Assembly (NCBI RefSeq): GCF_900116285.1
Contig: NZ_FPAJ01000006.1
Span: forward strand, 62,001 to 126,000
Length of the DNA stretch: 64,000 bases
From: Sulfitobacter marinus
GTDB lineage: Bacteria; Pseudomonadota; Alphaproteobacteria; Rhodobacterales; Rhodobacteraceae
Direction: 5' to 3'
Shown: piece by piece, positions 18,647 through 27,163 of the stretch
Numbering within the stretch: position 1 is the first letter of the stretch
Layout of the letters: each line of letters starts with the position of its first letter
Position numbers and translations under genes: made by a program
Notes under the pieces: model-generated
The model's database searches: none
Seen by the model: only the letters and a program-made list of their open reading frames with translations
Told to the model about the DNA's origin: nothing

Positions 18647-19450
18647 GTGAATGTTTCACGCCCCCTACCCGATCCACCAAGGGCACCTGTTAACCCTCGT
18701 CTCAAACCCATCCCGTCCGTGCAAGAAACCCTTGCATTTCATGCTGCTTGGGATGCTTTGGCACCCTGTACGCTTGACCCTGATCACCTGTCATCACAGC
18801 GTATTTTCGCCCATAATTCCGGGGTTGATGCCATGCCCTATGATATGCTGCGCAGCCGTTTGATCCGCTATATGGCCGACAAGGGTTGGCGGCGGATCGC
18901 CATCACCTCGCCCACGGCGGAATGCGGCAAAAGCACCCTCGCCTTGAACCTCGCACTCAGCCTGCAACGGCGGCGCGATTGCCGCAGTATCCTGCTGGAA
19001 ATGGACATGCGCAGACCGTCCTTGGCCGATATGCTGGGGGTCGCCCCGCCCATCGATCTGGCACATTTTTTGCGCGGTGATCGGCCCTTTGGCGCGGTCG
19101 CGCTGCGGGTGGGGGACAATCTTGCCATCGCAACCAACAGCGTCCCGGCCACCGACGCCGCACCTGTATTGGCCAGCCCCTACCTGCCCCTTGCCTTGAA
19201 TGACATCCAGAAAACCTATGCCCCCGAGGTCATGATCCTTGACACCCCGCCTATGCTGCAGAGCCACGATATGATGGCCATTGCCAACCACGTCGATTGC
19301 GTCCTGATCGTCGCCGCAGCCGAGGTGACAACAACCCAAGAGATCGACCAATGTGAACGTGAGTTATCTGGTCAGGCGGAAATGCTGGGCGTGGTTCTGA
19401 ATAAATGCCGCCATCAAGGGGCCGGTATTGGCTATGGCGGATATGAGTAA
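18647..19450 (+). CDS. CpsD/Wzc-type BY-kinase-like ATPase
   Basis: 267 residues from a GTG eight bases after the co-polymerase stop. Walker A SPTAECGKST (about 89-98), Walker A' LLEMDMRRPS and Walker B VMILDTPP have the arrangement of bacterial tyrosine kinases. The usual C-terminal tyrosine cluster is missing; only two Tyr remain, in the final GYGGYE. With the Wzz-like protein it would form a split co-polymerase and kinase that regulates EPS assembly from the cytoplasm. Kinase activity without the cluster is uncertain. Confidence 0.82.
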   Translation: MNVSRPLPDPPRAPVNPRLKPIPSVQETLAFHAAWDALAPCTLDPDHLSSQRIFAHNSGVDAMPYDMLRSRLIRYMADKGWRRIAITSPTAECGKSTLALNLALSLQRRRDCRSILLEMDMRRPSLADMLGVAPPIDLAHFLRGDRPFGAVALRVGDNLAIATNSVPATDAAPVLASPYLPLALNDIQKTYAPEVMILDTPPMLQSHDMMAIANHVDCVLIVAAAEVTTTQEIDQCERELSGQAEMLGVVLNKCRHQGAGIGYGGYE

Positions 19451-19598
19451 TCAACACATGACGACCTAAACTGCCCAATCGTTAGGCCTTCTGCCCCAAG
19501 CAAGCCCCTTGATCCCGGCCCGATCCCGTTGAAACGCTTTGCATTTTGCGGGGGTTGGTTAAGATCACGGCGCAATGCAGTAATCAGGCAACCCCTTC

Positions 19599-21350
19599 AT
19601 GACAGACAAGACACCGCCTCTTAGCGTGAAAATCGCGCGTCTTGTTCAGGACATCTATCCTGATCAAGACGCCAATGTGCTTGCCAGTCTGATTGTAGAT
19701 GCCTTTTGGCCCGCGCAGGCTCCGCGCCGCAAACGGGGCCGCGCGCCGGGCAACAATCTTTGGTCCCAAAAAGACGCACTGATCATCACCTACGGCAATT
19801 CAATCATTGATGGCGCATACAAGCCATTGGATTTGCTTCATGATTTCTTGCTACGGTATCTTAATGGGGCCGTGAACAGCGTTCATATCCTGCCGTTTTT
19901 CCCTTTTACGTCTGATGATGGTTTTGCCGTGTCCGACTTTAGATCGGTGCACCCGCAACTGGGCGATTGGCCGGACATTAACCGTATCGCCAAAGATTTC
20001 TCGCTGATGTCGGATTTGGTGCTGAACCATGTCTCAAGCCAAAGCAATTGGTTCAACGCCTATCGGCAGGGCCAACCGCCCTATGACCGGTTCTTTTTCG
20101 AAGCTGATCCCGCCGACGATCTGAGCATGGTGGTACGTCCCCGCACGACCCCGCTGTTGCAAGAGGTCGAGACCACCAAAGGCCCCCGTCATGTTTGGTG
20201 TACGTTCAGCCATGATCAGGTCGATCTTGATTTCCGCAACCCCGAGGTTTTGCTTGAATTTCTGCGGATCATCCGGCTGCATGTGGACAATGGCGTGCAG
20301 ATCATCCGCCTTGATGCTGTCGCCTTTGTCTGGAAGGTCGTGGGCAGCCCATCCGTGCATCTGCCCCAGACCCACGCCATCATTAAACTGATGCGCCTGC
20401 TGTGCGATCACACCCCTGAAAAGATCATTCTGCTGACCGAAACCAACGTCCCCAAGGGCGAAAACCTAAGCTATTTCGGCAATCGGGACGAAGCGCATGC
20501 GATTTATAACTTCCCCCTCCCGCCGCTGATTTTGCACGCGATGATGTCGGGATCGGCCCAATATCTGCGCAAATGGCAGCGCGCCATGCCGCCTGCCCCG
20601 CTGGGTTGTGCCTATCTTAACTTTACCGCAAGCCATGACGGCATCGGAATGCGCCCGGCCGAGGGGTTGCTGCCCGAGGGCGAGAAAGAAAAGGTCATCG
20701 AAACCGTGCGCGAACTCGGCGGGCTGGTGTCCATGCGCGCCCTGCCGGATGGCGGGCAATCCCCCTACGAGCTGAACACCACATTTTACGACGCGATGAG
20801 CCGCACCTTCAAAGGCACCGACGACCATCATTTCGACCGGTTCATCTGTTCGCAAACCATCGTGATGTCCCTCGAAGGGATCCCTGCGTTCTACATCCAT
20901 TCGCTGCTTGCCACACCAAACGATCATGCGGGCGTTGAACATCGGGGCATGAACCGCGCCATCAACCGCCACCGCTGGAATTATCCCACGCTTCAGAGCT
21001 TGCTTGCCGATCCGGCCAGCCCCCAAGCTGCCGTGATGACCGCCCTGACCGACCGGTTACAGCTGCGCGCCCGCCAAACCGCCTTTCACCCCAATGCCAC
21101 GCAATTCACAGTTAACCTTGAAGACGCCCGGATTTTCGCCCTCTGGCGGCAAAGCCTGGACCGGCGGCAATCGATCTTTGCCCTGCACAATGTCAGCGAT
21201 GAAACTGTCACGATCCAAGGGGCGGCGCTGAATATGATCGAAGACGAGACATGGATTGATCTGCTGTCAGGTGAAGCCCTGCATCCCGAAATCGAGACCA
21301 TATCGCTGGCCCCCTATCAGTGCCGCTGGATCACCAACCACCCTAGCTAA
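19599..21350 (+). CDS. GH13_18 phosphorylase, probably glucosylglycerate phosphorylase
   Basis: 583 residues, the length of sucrose-phosphorylase-like GH13_18 enzymes. Likely nucleophile D239 in RLDAVAF, acid/base E281 in LLTETNVPKGENLSYFG and the third acid D347 in ASHDGIGMRP. The TETNVP-x-x-E-N stretch resembles the glucosylglycerate phosphorylase and sucrose-6-phosphate phosphorylase branches more than sucrose phosphorylase. The neighbours make glucosylglycerate, so release of glucose-1-phosphate plus glycerate is the best guess. It is cytoplasmic with no signal peptide. The gene is convergent with the synthase gene, overlapping by 8 bp. Confidence 0.78.
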   Translation: MTDKTPPLSVKIARLVQDIYPDQDANVLASLIVDAFWPAQAPRRKRGRAPGNNLWSQKDALIITYGNSIIDGAYKPLDLLHDFLLRYLNGAVNSVHILPFFPFTSDDGFAVSDFRSVHPQLGDWPDINRIAKDFSLMSDLVLNHVSSQSNWFNAYRQGQPPYDRFFFEADPADDLSMVVRPRTTPLLQEVETTKGPRHVWCTFSHDQVDLDFRNPEVLLEFLRIIRLHVDNGVQIIRLDAVAFVWKVVGSPSVHLPQTHAIIKLMRLLCDHTPEKIILLTETNVPKGENLSYFGNRDEAHAIYNFPLPPLILHAMMSGSAQYLRKWQRAMPPAPLGCAYLNFTASHDGIGMRPAEGLLPEGEKEKVIETVRELGGLVSMRALPDGGQSPYELNTTFYDAMSRTFKGTDDHHFDRFICSQTIVMSLEGIPAFYIHSLLATPNDHAGVEHRGMNRAINRHRWNYPTLQSLLADPASPQAAVMTALTDRLQLRARQTAFHPNATQFTVNLEDARIFALWRQSLDRRQSIFALHNVSDETVTIQGAALNMIEDETWIDLLSGEALHPEIETISLAPYQCRWITNHPS

Positions 21351-22563
21351 ATTCGGCCTCATCCGCCGCTGCGGCTGCATGCAAATCTGCCAAAAACCCC
21401 GGATCGGCAGAATGCACCCGGTTCCAAGCGGGAATGAATGGCGTCTCGCTCAGGTTCTCCAGAAAATGGCTGCCTGCGCGCATGATGTTTTCGGCAAAAA
21501 GCTCAATCGCCTGTTCTTCTTTGTGACGGTCAAGTTGCAGCCCGTTCATCACGGCGTCCGTGTGATACGCCTCAAGCAGGTCCAGCGCGGTGCGGTAATA
21601 TGTGGCCTTGAGCGTCCGAAAAATATTGTTGGAAAACACGGTTCCGTCGGCAGCAAGTTTGCGGAAAATCGCCTTGCAAATATCTGTCGACATGCGGCTT
21701 AGACCGGCCGAGGCATCCTCGGCAGACAGGTCTTGGTGCTTGTGATCATAGTTATCGCAAATCTCAACCTGACAGACGGAATGCGGTGCCAGATTGCGCC
21801 ATGCCTCGGACAACACCCCGATTTCGAGGCCCCAGTCGGACGGGATGCGGAGATCGGGTAAAATTCCCGTCCGCATCGCAAATTCGCCCGACAGCGGATA
21901 GCGGAACGACCGCAGATAATCGATATAATCGCGGTCACCGACCACCTTTTTCAGCGCAATCAACAGTGGGCTGACCAGCAACCGTGTCACGCGCCCGTTC
22001 ATGCTGTTATTCCCCACCCGCGCATAAAATCCCTTGGCCACCTGATAGGGGAAATGGGGGTTCGCAACGGGGTAAATCAGCCGGGCCAACAGTTCGTTGG
22101 TATAGGTTACGATGTCACAATCATGCAGCGCCATCACGGAACTGTCCTGGCAGGACATCAGATAGCCCAAGGCGGTCCAGACGTTTTTACCCTTGCCCGG
22201 TTCGGACGGTGCCAACCCCAAAGCATCAAGCCGCGCCCCCAGTTCCAGCATCCGCGGGCTGTCGTTCCAGATCACGATATGGTTCTGGTTCAACCCTTCA
22301 AAGAATTTCTTGGCTTGACGAAACTGCGCCTCGTCGGCGCGATCAAGGCCGATGATGATGCGGTGCAGATAGGACACCTTGGAAAGCTCCGCCAGAATGT
22401 TGGGCATCGCATCAGTTTCAAGCTCTGAATACAAGCAGGGCAAAATCAGCGTCATCTTGCGGGTCTGCGCGAATGTTTCCAGCTCGTAGGTCAGTTCCTG
22501 TAACGAACGAGTGCGCAGATTGTGAAGCGTCGCGATATTACCATTTTGATGAAAGTCTGACAT
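21343..22563 (-). CDS. gpgS: Glucosyl-3-phosphoglycerate synthase (GpgS-like, GT81)
   Basis: 406 residues. TLILPCLYSELE, LHRIIIGLDRADEAQF, PGKGKNVWTALGYL and the metal-binding HDCDIVTY (DCD motif) match the retaining GT-A fold of GpgS/MpgS. GVLSEAWRNL and ICDNYDHKHQDLSAED follow as in GpgS. It joins glucose from a nucleotide-glucose donor to 3-phosphoglycerate. It lies 12 bp downstream of the phosphatase gene on the same strand. GpgS is chosen over the mannosyl enzyme by overall similarity and by the glucosylglycerate-type phosphorylase next door; donor specificity is not proven. Confidence 0.85.
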   Translation of the reverse strand: MSDFHQNGNIATLHNLRTRSLQELTYELETFAQTRKMTLILPCLYSELETDAMPNILAELSKVSYLHRIIIGLDRADEAQFRQAKKFFEGLNQNHIVIWNDSPRMLELGARLDALGLAPSEPGKGKNVWTALGYLMSCQDSSVMALHDCDIVTYTNELLARLIYPVANPHFPYQVAKGFYARVGNNSMNGRVTRLLVSPLLIALKKVVGDRDYIDYLRSFRYPLSGEFAMRTGILPDLRIPSDWGLEIGVLSEAWRNLAPHSVCQVEICDNYDHKHQDLSAEDASAGLSRMSTDICKAIFRKLAADGTVFSNNIFRTLKATYYRTALDLLEAYHTDAVMNGLQLDRHKEEQAIELFAENIMRAGSHFLENLSETPFIPAWNRVHSADPGFLADLHAAAAADEAEFS

Positions 22564-22575
22564 GCCAGCGCGCTC

Positions 22576-23367
22576 CTATCTAAGTTTCAGCTCTAAGAGT
22601 AGTTCAAGGATTGCGGCGTTCCACCCCTGCGGTCCGGGCAATTTGGTGCGAATGATGCGGCTGGTTTCCTCGCCCGGTAAACGAGGCAGCGCCACCCGGT
22701 GCGGGTTCGCCACGATCACGCCCGTATCTGCGGCTTGCAGCATCTCGACATCATTTGGTGCATCGCCCAAGGCGACCGTATGCGCGGGGTTAAATTCCGC
22801 GATCAAATCCGCCATCCGGTCGGCTTTGGTTTGGCCGAAAGACAGGGTCAGAAATCTGCCCCCTTCGCGCGCCGTCACCCGCTGCCCCGCCAGATAACTT
22901 AAAAATTGTTTAAGCTGCGGGTCGGTGCCCTCCCATAGGCCCGGCTCCGAGAACGCGCGCTGTTTCGCCAGCGCTGCATCCGTCTGGGCAAGCCCAGTGA
23001 CAGCAGCAACCTCGGCGACGCTCATGTCACCAAAACCGCAAAAGCCCTGCCGAAGATCTTGCGGTGCCTTATCCAACACGCCGCGCAGCGCTTTATACTG
23101 GGCCGCATCCCCCTGCCCCATCTCGCCCGCCGACAAAAGACCTGCGCCATTTTCCACAATGGCGGGGAAACCGACCCAGCCTAGCGCGTCGCGGATACGG
23201 GCAATTTCGGGACCGGTTTTGCTGCTTGCCATGATCAACCCGCCGCCGCAGGCGCGTAAAGCGTCCAGCGCAGGCCCCGCCGCCGAAGCGTCATAGCTGG
23301 CGTGATCAATCAACGTCCCGTCGAGATCGGTAAACACTAAAATCGGGATCGCAAACATCGGTGACAT
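22576..23367 (-). CDS. Glucosyl/mannosyl-3-phosphoglycerate phosphatase (HAD-IIB)
   Basis: 263 residues from the ATG at 23367; a TTG two codons upstream is also possible. HAD motif I is FTDLDGTLID, motif II is IMASSKT, and the final acidic motif is ALGDAPNDVEML, with a IIB cap between them (IVENGAGL at its entry), typical of the MPGP family. It removes the phosphate from glucosyl-3-phosphoglycerate, giving the compatible solute glucosylglycerate. It is the first gene of a two-gene unit with the synthase. A 7-bp-arm dyad overlaps the start codon. Confidence 0.85.
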   Translation of the reverse strand: MSPMFAIPILVFTDLDGTLIDHASYDASAAGPALDALRACGGGLIMASSKTGPEIARIRDALGWVGFPAIVENGAGLLSAGEMGQGDAAQYKALRGVLDKAPQDLRQGFCGFGDMSVAEVAAVTGLAQTDAALAKQRAFSEPGLWEGTDPQLKQFLSYLAGQRVTAREGGRFLTLSFGQTKADRMADLIAEFNPAHTVALGDAPNDVEMLQAADTGVIVANPHRVALPRLPGEETSRIIRTKLPGPQGWNAAILELLLELKLR

Positions 23368-23381
23368 AGTCAATTGTCACC
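23360..23381. repeat. Perfect dyad over the phosphatase start codon
   Basis: GGTGACA (23360-23366) and TGTCACC (23375-23381) flank 8 bp. The left arm covers the gene start at 23367-23365. It could be a repressor site or an mRNA hairpin that hides the start. Confidence 0.35.
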
Positions 23382-23791
23382 GCTCAGGCAGCAACGCACA
23401 ACAGCCAAAGCAACAATTCCAAGCGGATTGACGAAAAGTGCCCAATAGTTGTGCAAGGTCGATTATTATTATTTTGTTTCAATATACTATGGAGAGATTG
23501 GCGGCCTTTCTATCAGGTATATCAAAAGACACAGTTCCGGCTCTACACAGCATATTAGAGCCTGAATTAGGAAGCTTGAGAGAACAGTCCACCTCGGATA
23601 CCAAATGCGTGGCGCAGCCCAGGCGGGGCGCATTCTACCCCTTATGCGATGAAACGATGTTGAATTGGACCCCAGAATGCACCGCCCCAATCACCGGGCT
23701 AGATTGACAGATCAGGGCGGGTGCGGCATCGATCAACTGAGCATTTTAAAACCTCAACTTTTTCCGGTCTGACGCCCGAGTTGGAATATGT
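23382..23791. other. 410-bp intergenic region, no gene supported
   Basis: It is A+T-rich on the left (a run of ATT repeats near 23463) with no convincing ribosome binding site or coding pattern. Short open frames here on both strands have no recognisable domain. It must hold promoters for the divergent phosphatase and DMT genes, but I cannot place them. Confidence 0.4.
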
Positions 23792-24679
23792 ATGATCCCT
23801 ACTATCCCAACTGATCGCAGGGCAAATCTGATCGGCAGCATATGGATGATTGCGTCCATGGGGCTTTTCGCCATTGAGGACGCCTTGTTGAAAGCGGCCT
23901 CGACAACGCTGCCTGTTGGCCAGATCCTCGTGATCTTTGGCTTGGGTGGGGCTACGGTGTTCGCCTGTGTGCTACGTGTAAATAAAGCTCCCCTTTTCAT
24001 CCCCGAGATCCTGTCTCTCCCGATGCGGATACGCGTGGTATTCGAGATTACAGGCAGGCTGTTCTACGTCCTTGCCATTACTTTGATCCCCTTGTCTGCC
24101 GCGACGGTCATCTTGCAAGCGACCCCACTGGTCGTCGTTGCAGGCGCCGCATTAGTGTTTGGTGAAAAGGTCGGCTGGCGCAGATGGTTCGCGATTATCG
24201 TCGGCTTGATTGGGGTCGTTGTTATCATTCAACCTGGAACAGACAGTTTCTCGGCCCTGTCGATTTTGGCCGTCATCGGCATGATCGGATTTGCAGGGCG
24301 CGATTTGGCAAGCCGCGCTGCGCCGGCGGCGCTGAGTACCTCCATCCTTGGACTGTACGGCTTTTTGGCAATTGTCGCGGCAGGCGGATTTTTCTCGGTT
24401 TGGCGAGGGCTGCCATTTCTGACACCAAACATGTGGACAAGTATGTATCTGTTGGGCGTCGTTCTGGCCGGAACCTCAGCCTATTCATGCCTTATGAAAG
24501 CGATGCGTACCGGTGAAGTGTCCGCAGTAACCCCGTTCAGATACACAAGGCTGCTTTTCGGGATCACTTTGGGTGTTGTCCTGTTCAATGAACAACTTAG
24601 CTCTACGATGATGGTTGGTTCTGGTTTGATCGTTTTTTCGGGTCTATTCATTCTGTGGCGTGGGAAAGTGGCGGCATAA
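23792..24679 (+). CDS. DMT-superfamily (EamA) membrane transporter
   Basis: 295 residues with ten hydrophobic helices in two EamA repeats: the first opens with IGSIWMIASMGLFAIEDALLK, the second with SALSILAVIGMIGFAGRDLASR. RAAPAALST and LFNEQLSSTMMVGSGLIVFSGL are typical of the family. These are inner-membrane drug/metabolite exporters; the substrate is unknown. It stands alone, with weak spacing of GGAA before the ATG. It converges on the MOSC gene. Confidence 0.85.
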   Translation: MIPTIPTDRRANLIGSIWMIASMGLFAIEDALLKAASTTLPVGQILVIFGLGGATVFACVLRVNKAPLFIPEILSLPMRIRVVFEITGRLFYVLAITLIPLSAATVILQATPLVVVAGAALVFGEKVGWRRWFAIIVGLIGVVVIIQPGTDSFSALSILAVIGMIGFAGRDLASRAAPAALSTSILGLYGFLAIVAAGGFFSVWRGLPFLTPNMWTSMYLLGVVLAGTSAYSCLMKAMRTGEVSAVTPFRYTRLLFGITLGVVLFNEQLSSTMMVGSGLIVFSGLFILWRGKVAA

Positions 24680-24722
24680 CCACGACCAGATAGGTTTCTG
24701 CCTCCTGTCTAAATCCCGGGTA

Positions 24723-25295
24723 TCAAAGCTTGATCAGCTGGTCGCCAACCGTCACGGTTCCGTCTTGCACGATTTTACAAAGAATACCGCGCAGACGAAA
24801 ATCGCGGTTTTCACGCATGTTGATCCACCGCAAACTATCGTTGCCGTATCGTTCATTCCATTTGATACACCCGGTGTTGAATTTGTCGCTTACTTCGAGA
24901 ACCGCCGAACCTGCGCTTAGCCGCGCCCCGACCGGCAGATTAGCGGCGCTTAGGTCCATATCAACGACAATAGGGTCGCCAGGATGGGGTGCGTTTATGC
25001 GATCACGCCAACACAGGTCCATGACCCGCCGCGAAAGAATGGACACCTGTATTCTGGGATCGGGTGCGCCGTCAGGCAAGGTTAACCACGGCTTCTTGGT
25101 CCATCTTTCGCCAATGATTCCATGATCGACGGTCAGCTCGAGTGCGTCGGGAAATGTCCGAAGGCCAAAATCAGGGCGAAAGCACAACTGCCCTATCGTG
25201 GCACCGCTTTTGGGTGCAGCCAGAATGTGATCCAGCGCGGCTTCGCACTCCGCAAGGGTCACGTGTTCTGAGACGTTAGGTGCGATTGTATCCAA
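24723..25295 (-). CDS. MOSC-domain protein
   Basis: 190 residues. ALELTVDHGIIGERW, LSRRVMDL, NLPVGARLSAGSAVLEVSDKFNTGC and the end block with the conserved Cys (TGCIKW) and GILCKIVQDGTVTVGD follow the MOSC beta-barrel fold related to the C-terminus of molybdenum cofactor sulfurase. The physiological reaction is unknown; the family handles sulfur or molybdenum-pterin chemistry. The start is a TTG at 25295 with GGGGAA upstream; a GTG eleven codons in is possible. The 167 bp upstream hold no recognised gene. Confidence 0.78.
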   Translation of the reverse strand: MDTIAPNVSEHVTLAECEAALDHILAAPKSGATIGQLCFRPDFGLRTFPDALELTVDHGIIGERWTKKPWLTLPDGAPDPRIQVSILSRRVMDLCWRDRINAPHPGDPIVVDMDLSAANLPVGARLSAGSAVLEVSDKFNTGCIKWNERYGNDSLRWINMRENRDFRLRGILCKIVQDGTVTVGDQLIKL

Positions 25296-25462
25296 CTTGA
25301 AAATTCCCCGTCTAGCTTCGCGATCATACGTTCCGCCAATTGTGTCGGGCCGGTGATCGTCAAAGACGTACTATTATTATAGATGCCTAGCCATAGAAAT
25401 CCCTCAAAATGGCGGGCGGCAGATCCAGAATGGCGGTCAGGCAAGGGGCACCTGGTTATCCC

Positions 25463-26053
25463 TTAACCAGACAACCCCGCGTCCTCTAACTGCTCAAGGT
25501 CTGGTAGATCCCTCAAGCTTTGCAGGTCGAACGCCACTAGGAATTTCTCGGTCGTCACAAAAGTGTAGGGCGCACCACGGCGCGGGCTTCTGGGGCCCCT
25601 CGCAATCAGTTCGCGTTCATGCAGACGGCCGATCAGATCACGACTGATCTCCTTGCCGAAGACGTCTTTCAAACCGTCGCGCGTGATCGGCTGATAATAC
25701 GCGATGGCCGCCAAAACCGCTATGTCGAACTCATTCAGATCAAGCGCGTGATCGCCCATGCCCCCTGCGAGGCGGATCGCGGCCGCATAGGTGGGGCGAG
25801 TTCGCAGCATCCAACCTTCTGCGACCCGTGCGATTTCATAAGGGCGATCAGACAGATCGGTCGCGAGGTCCTCAATCAAAAGGTCGACAGCCACACCCTG
25901 TCCGACCACCCGGCCAAGTGCCTCGCGGCTCATCGGCAACGCACTTGCAAAAAGCACCGCCTCGATACGACGCATCCATTCCCGCCAGCGCAACTCGGCG
26001 GGCAAGCCGTCGAGCTCGCGATCAAGATCACCTTCAGATCGCTGCTTGGCCAT
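25463..26053 (-). CDS. scpB: ScpB-family segregation/condensation protein
   Basis: 196 residues from the ATG at 26053, one base after the stop of the DUF1403 gene. RIEAVLFASALPMSREALGRVVGQ begins the first winged-helix domain, as in ScpB; FDIAVLAAIAYYQPITRDGLKDVFGKEISRDLIGRLHERELI is the second, and RRGAPYTFVTTEKFLVAFDL ends it. ScpB normally joins ScpA and SMC in the condensin complex. Neither ScpA nor SMC is encoded here, so this plasmid copy may serve replicon segregation or be a repurposed DNA-binding protein. Confidence 0.85.
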   Translation of the reverse strand: MAKQRSEGDLDRELDGLPAELRWREWMRRIEAVLFASALPMSREALGRVVGQGVAVDLLIEDLATDLSDRPYEIARVAEGWMLRTRPTYAAAIRLAGGMGDHALDLNEFDIAVLAAIAYYQPITRDGLKDVFGKEISRDLIGRLHERELIARGPRSPRRGAPYTFVTTEKFLVAFDLQSLRDLPDLEQLEDAGLSG

Positions 26054-26054
26054 A

Positions 26055-26945
26055 CTAGACCCCATACAGCCGGAACGTGTCACGGCCTGTCAACTCACGC
26101 GCTGCGCCAAGATCGACAAGCCGGTCACAAAACCGGCGCGCTGCACGATCCGAATTGAGTGACACGAGCGCATTCGGCGCTACCGCGTCTCTGGTCAGAA
26201 ACAATTCAACTGCTTGCTCTGCCCCTTTAGCCCGCAGTTTTGGCGTGACCGACTTCAAGCGCTTGGTTCTCCGAGCCAGATCATGTGTCATCTGCACAGC
26301 CTCCTTGACGGCCTTATTCACCGCCTGATGGCAGGAAAATCGAAGGTCGTCCCCCCGTTTACGCAAGTCTTTTTGAGTTAGGCCCAAAGCCAGAAGCGGC
26401 ACCAGATGTTTCCATCCAAGCGCCTGTGCCAACGCCGCATCCGCGAGGATCAAGCCCGCTGTTTCGCTACGGGGGGCATCTGCCAAAACGGCCTCCAAAA
26501 CGGCTGCGGCGCGCGAAACGGGTGCCACCCGGCCCGCATCAAGCCACCTCTCAAGCTGTTGCGCATTATGCTCCGGGACGACCCGACACAACGCCTTGAT
26601 TGAAACGCCTCTTTCAACGGCGCGCTGCCAACTCAGACAGAGTTTTCCAGCCGGCCCCGGCAGATCACCGGGCCGTATCAAATGTATCTCATCACGTAGG
26701 TCTGCCATGCTTTCCATACGGCCCGAAAACCCGACACATGCTTCTGCTGAGCGTAGCGCCAAACGGTCCCGCAACAAGGCCTGCGGGACATCATCACAAT
26801 TCAATAGTACATCAAGATGGGCCAAAGCTGCCCCCGACAGAAACGCGACATGATCAGAGGTTTGGGCCCTCCCCGAGGTCACCCACGCTGGCAGTTTGGG
26901 CAAGGTATCGGGGTCGTCAAAGGTGGGTGCTGGTCGACTACTCAT
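26055..26945 (-). CDS. DUF1403 family protein
   Basis: 296 residues, mostly alpha-helical, with LPAWVTSGRAQTSDHVAFLSGAALAHLD at the start and LRSAEACVGFSGR. These match my memory of DUF1403, a family found mainly on alphaproteobacterial plasmids beside ScpB-like and integrase genes. No enzymatic motif is visible. Its stop lies one base from the ScpB start, so the two are cotranslated. It is divergent from the tyrosine recombinase across a repeat-rich 218-bp region. Function unknown. Confidence 0.75.
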   Translation of the reverse strand: MSSRPAPTFDDPDTLPKLPAWVTSGRAQTSDHVAFLSGAALAHLDVLLNCDDVPQALLRDRLALRSAEACVGFSGRMESMADLRDEIHLIRPGDLPGPAGKLCLSWQRAVERGVSIKALCRVVPEHNAQQLERWLDAGRVAPVSRAAAVLEAVLADAPRSETAGLILADAALAQALGWKHLVPLLALGLTQKDLRKRGDDLRFSCHQAVNKAVKEAVQMTHDLARRTKRLKSVTPKLRAKGAEQAVELFLTRDAVAPNALVSLNSDRAARRFCDRLVDLGAARELTGRDTFRLYGV

Positions 26946-26965
26946 GTGCCAACGCTATTCTACTG

Positions 26966-27094
26966 CGGCGCTTTTAACCACACAATACTGCCTTAACCGC
27001 CCTCATAAAAATGGCGATCTCTCTGCACCTGCCTTCATATAAACTACTCCGAACACCCGGCGCTTTTAATAATATTTACGATCATAAAGCGCCG
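26966..27094. repeat. CGGCGCTTTTAA direct repeats with an inverted copy
   Basis: CGGCGCTTTTAA occurs at 26966-26977 and again at 27058-27069, and AAAGCGCCG at 27086-27094 is an inverted copy of its first nine bases. The last two form a 9-bp stem with an A+T-rich 19-nt loop. All lie between the divergent DUF1403 and recombinase genes, so they may be operators of a shared regulator. Confidence 0.45.
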
Positions 27095-27111
27095 CGATCC
27101 GTGCCGCTTCA

Positions 27112-27144
27112 TTATGTCCAATAAGTTTGCATTATCGGACATAA
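27112..27144. repeat. Recombinase core-like inverted repeat (13-7-13)
   Basis: TTATGTCCAATAA (27112-27124) and TTATCGGACATAA (27132-27144) are inverted arms with one mismatch, around a 7-bp centre. Two 11-13-bp arms around 6-8 bp is the architecture of dif and lox sites. The site ends 19 bp before the recombinase start. An operator for the recombinase gene is the alternative. Confidence 0.5.
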
Positions 27145-27163
27145 ATTGACTAAGCTCAGAATC

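Noticed and set aside
23438..23707. 89-codon open frame upstream of the DMT gene
   Set aside because: No ribosome binding site, no domain, and unusual codon use; treated as non-coding.
25259..25444. 61-codon open frame overlapping the MOSC gene start
   Set aside because: Overlaps the better-supported MOSC gene and has no family resemblance.
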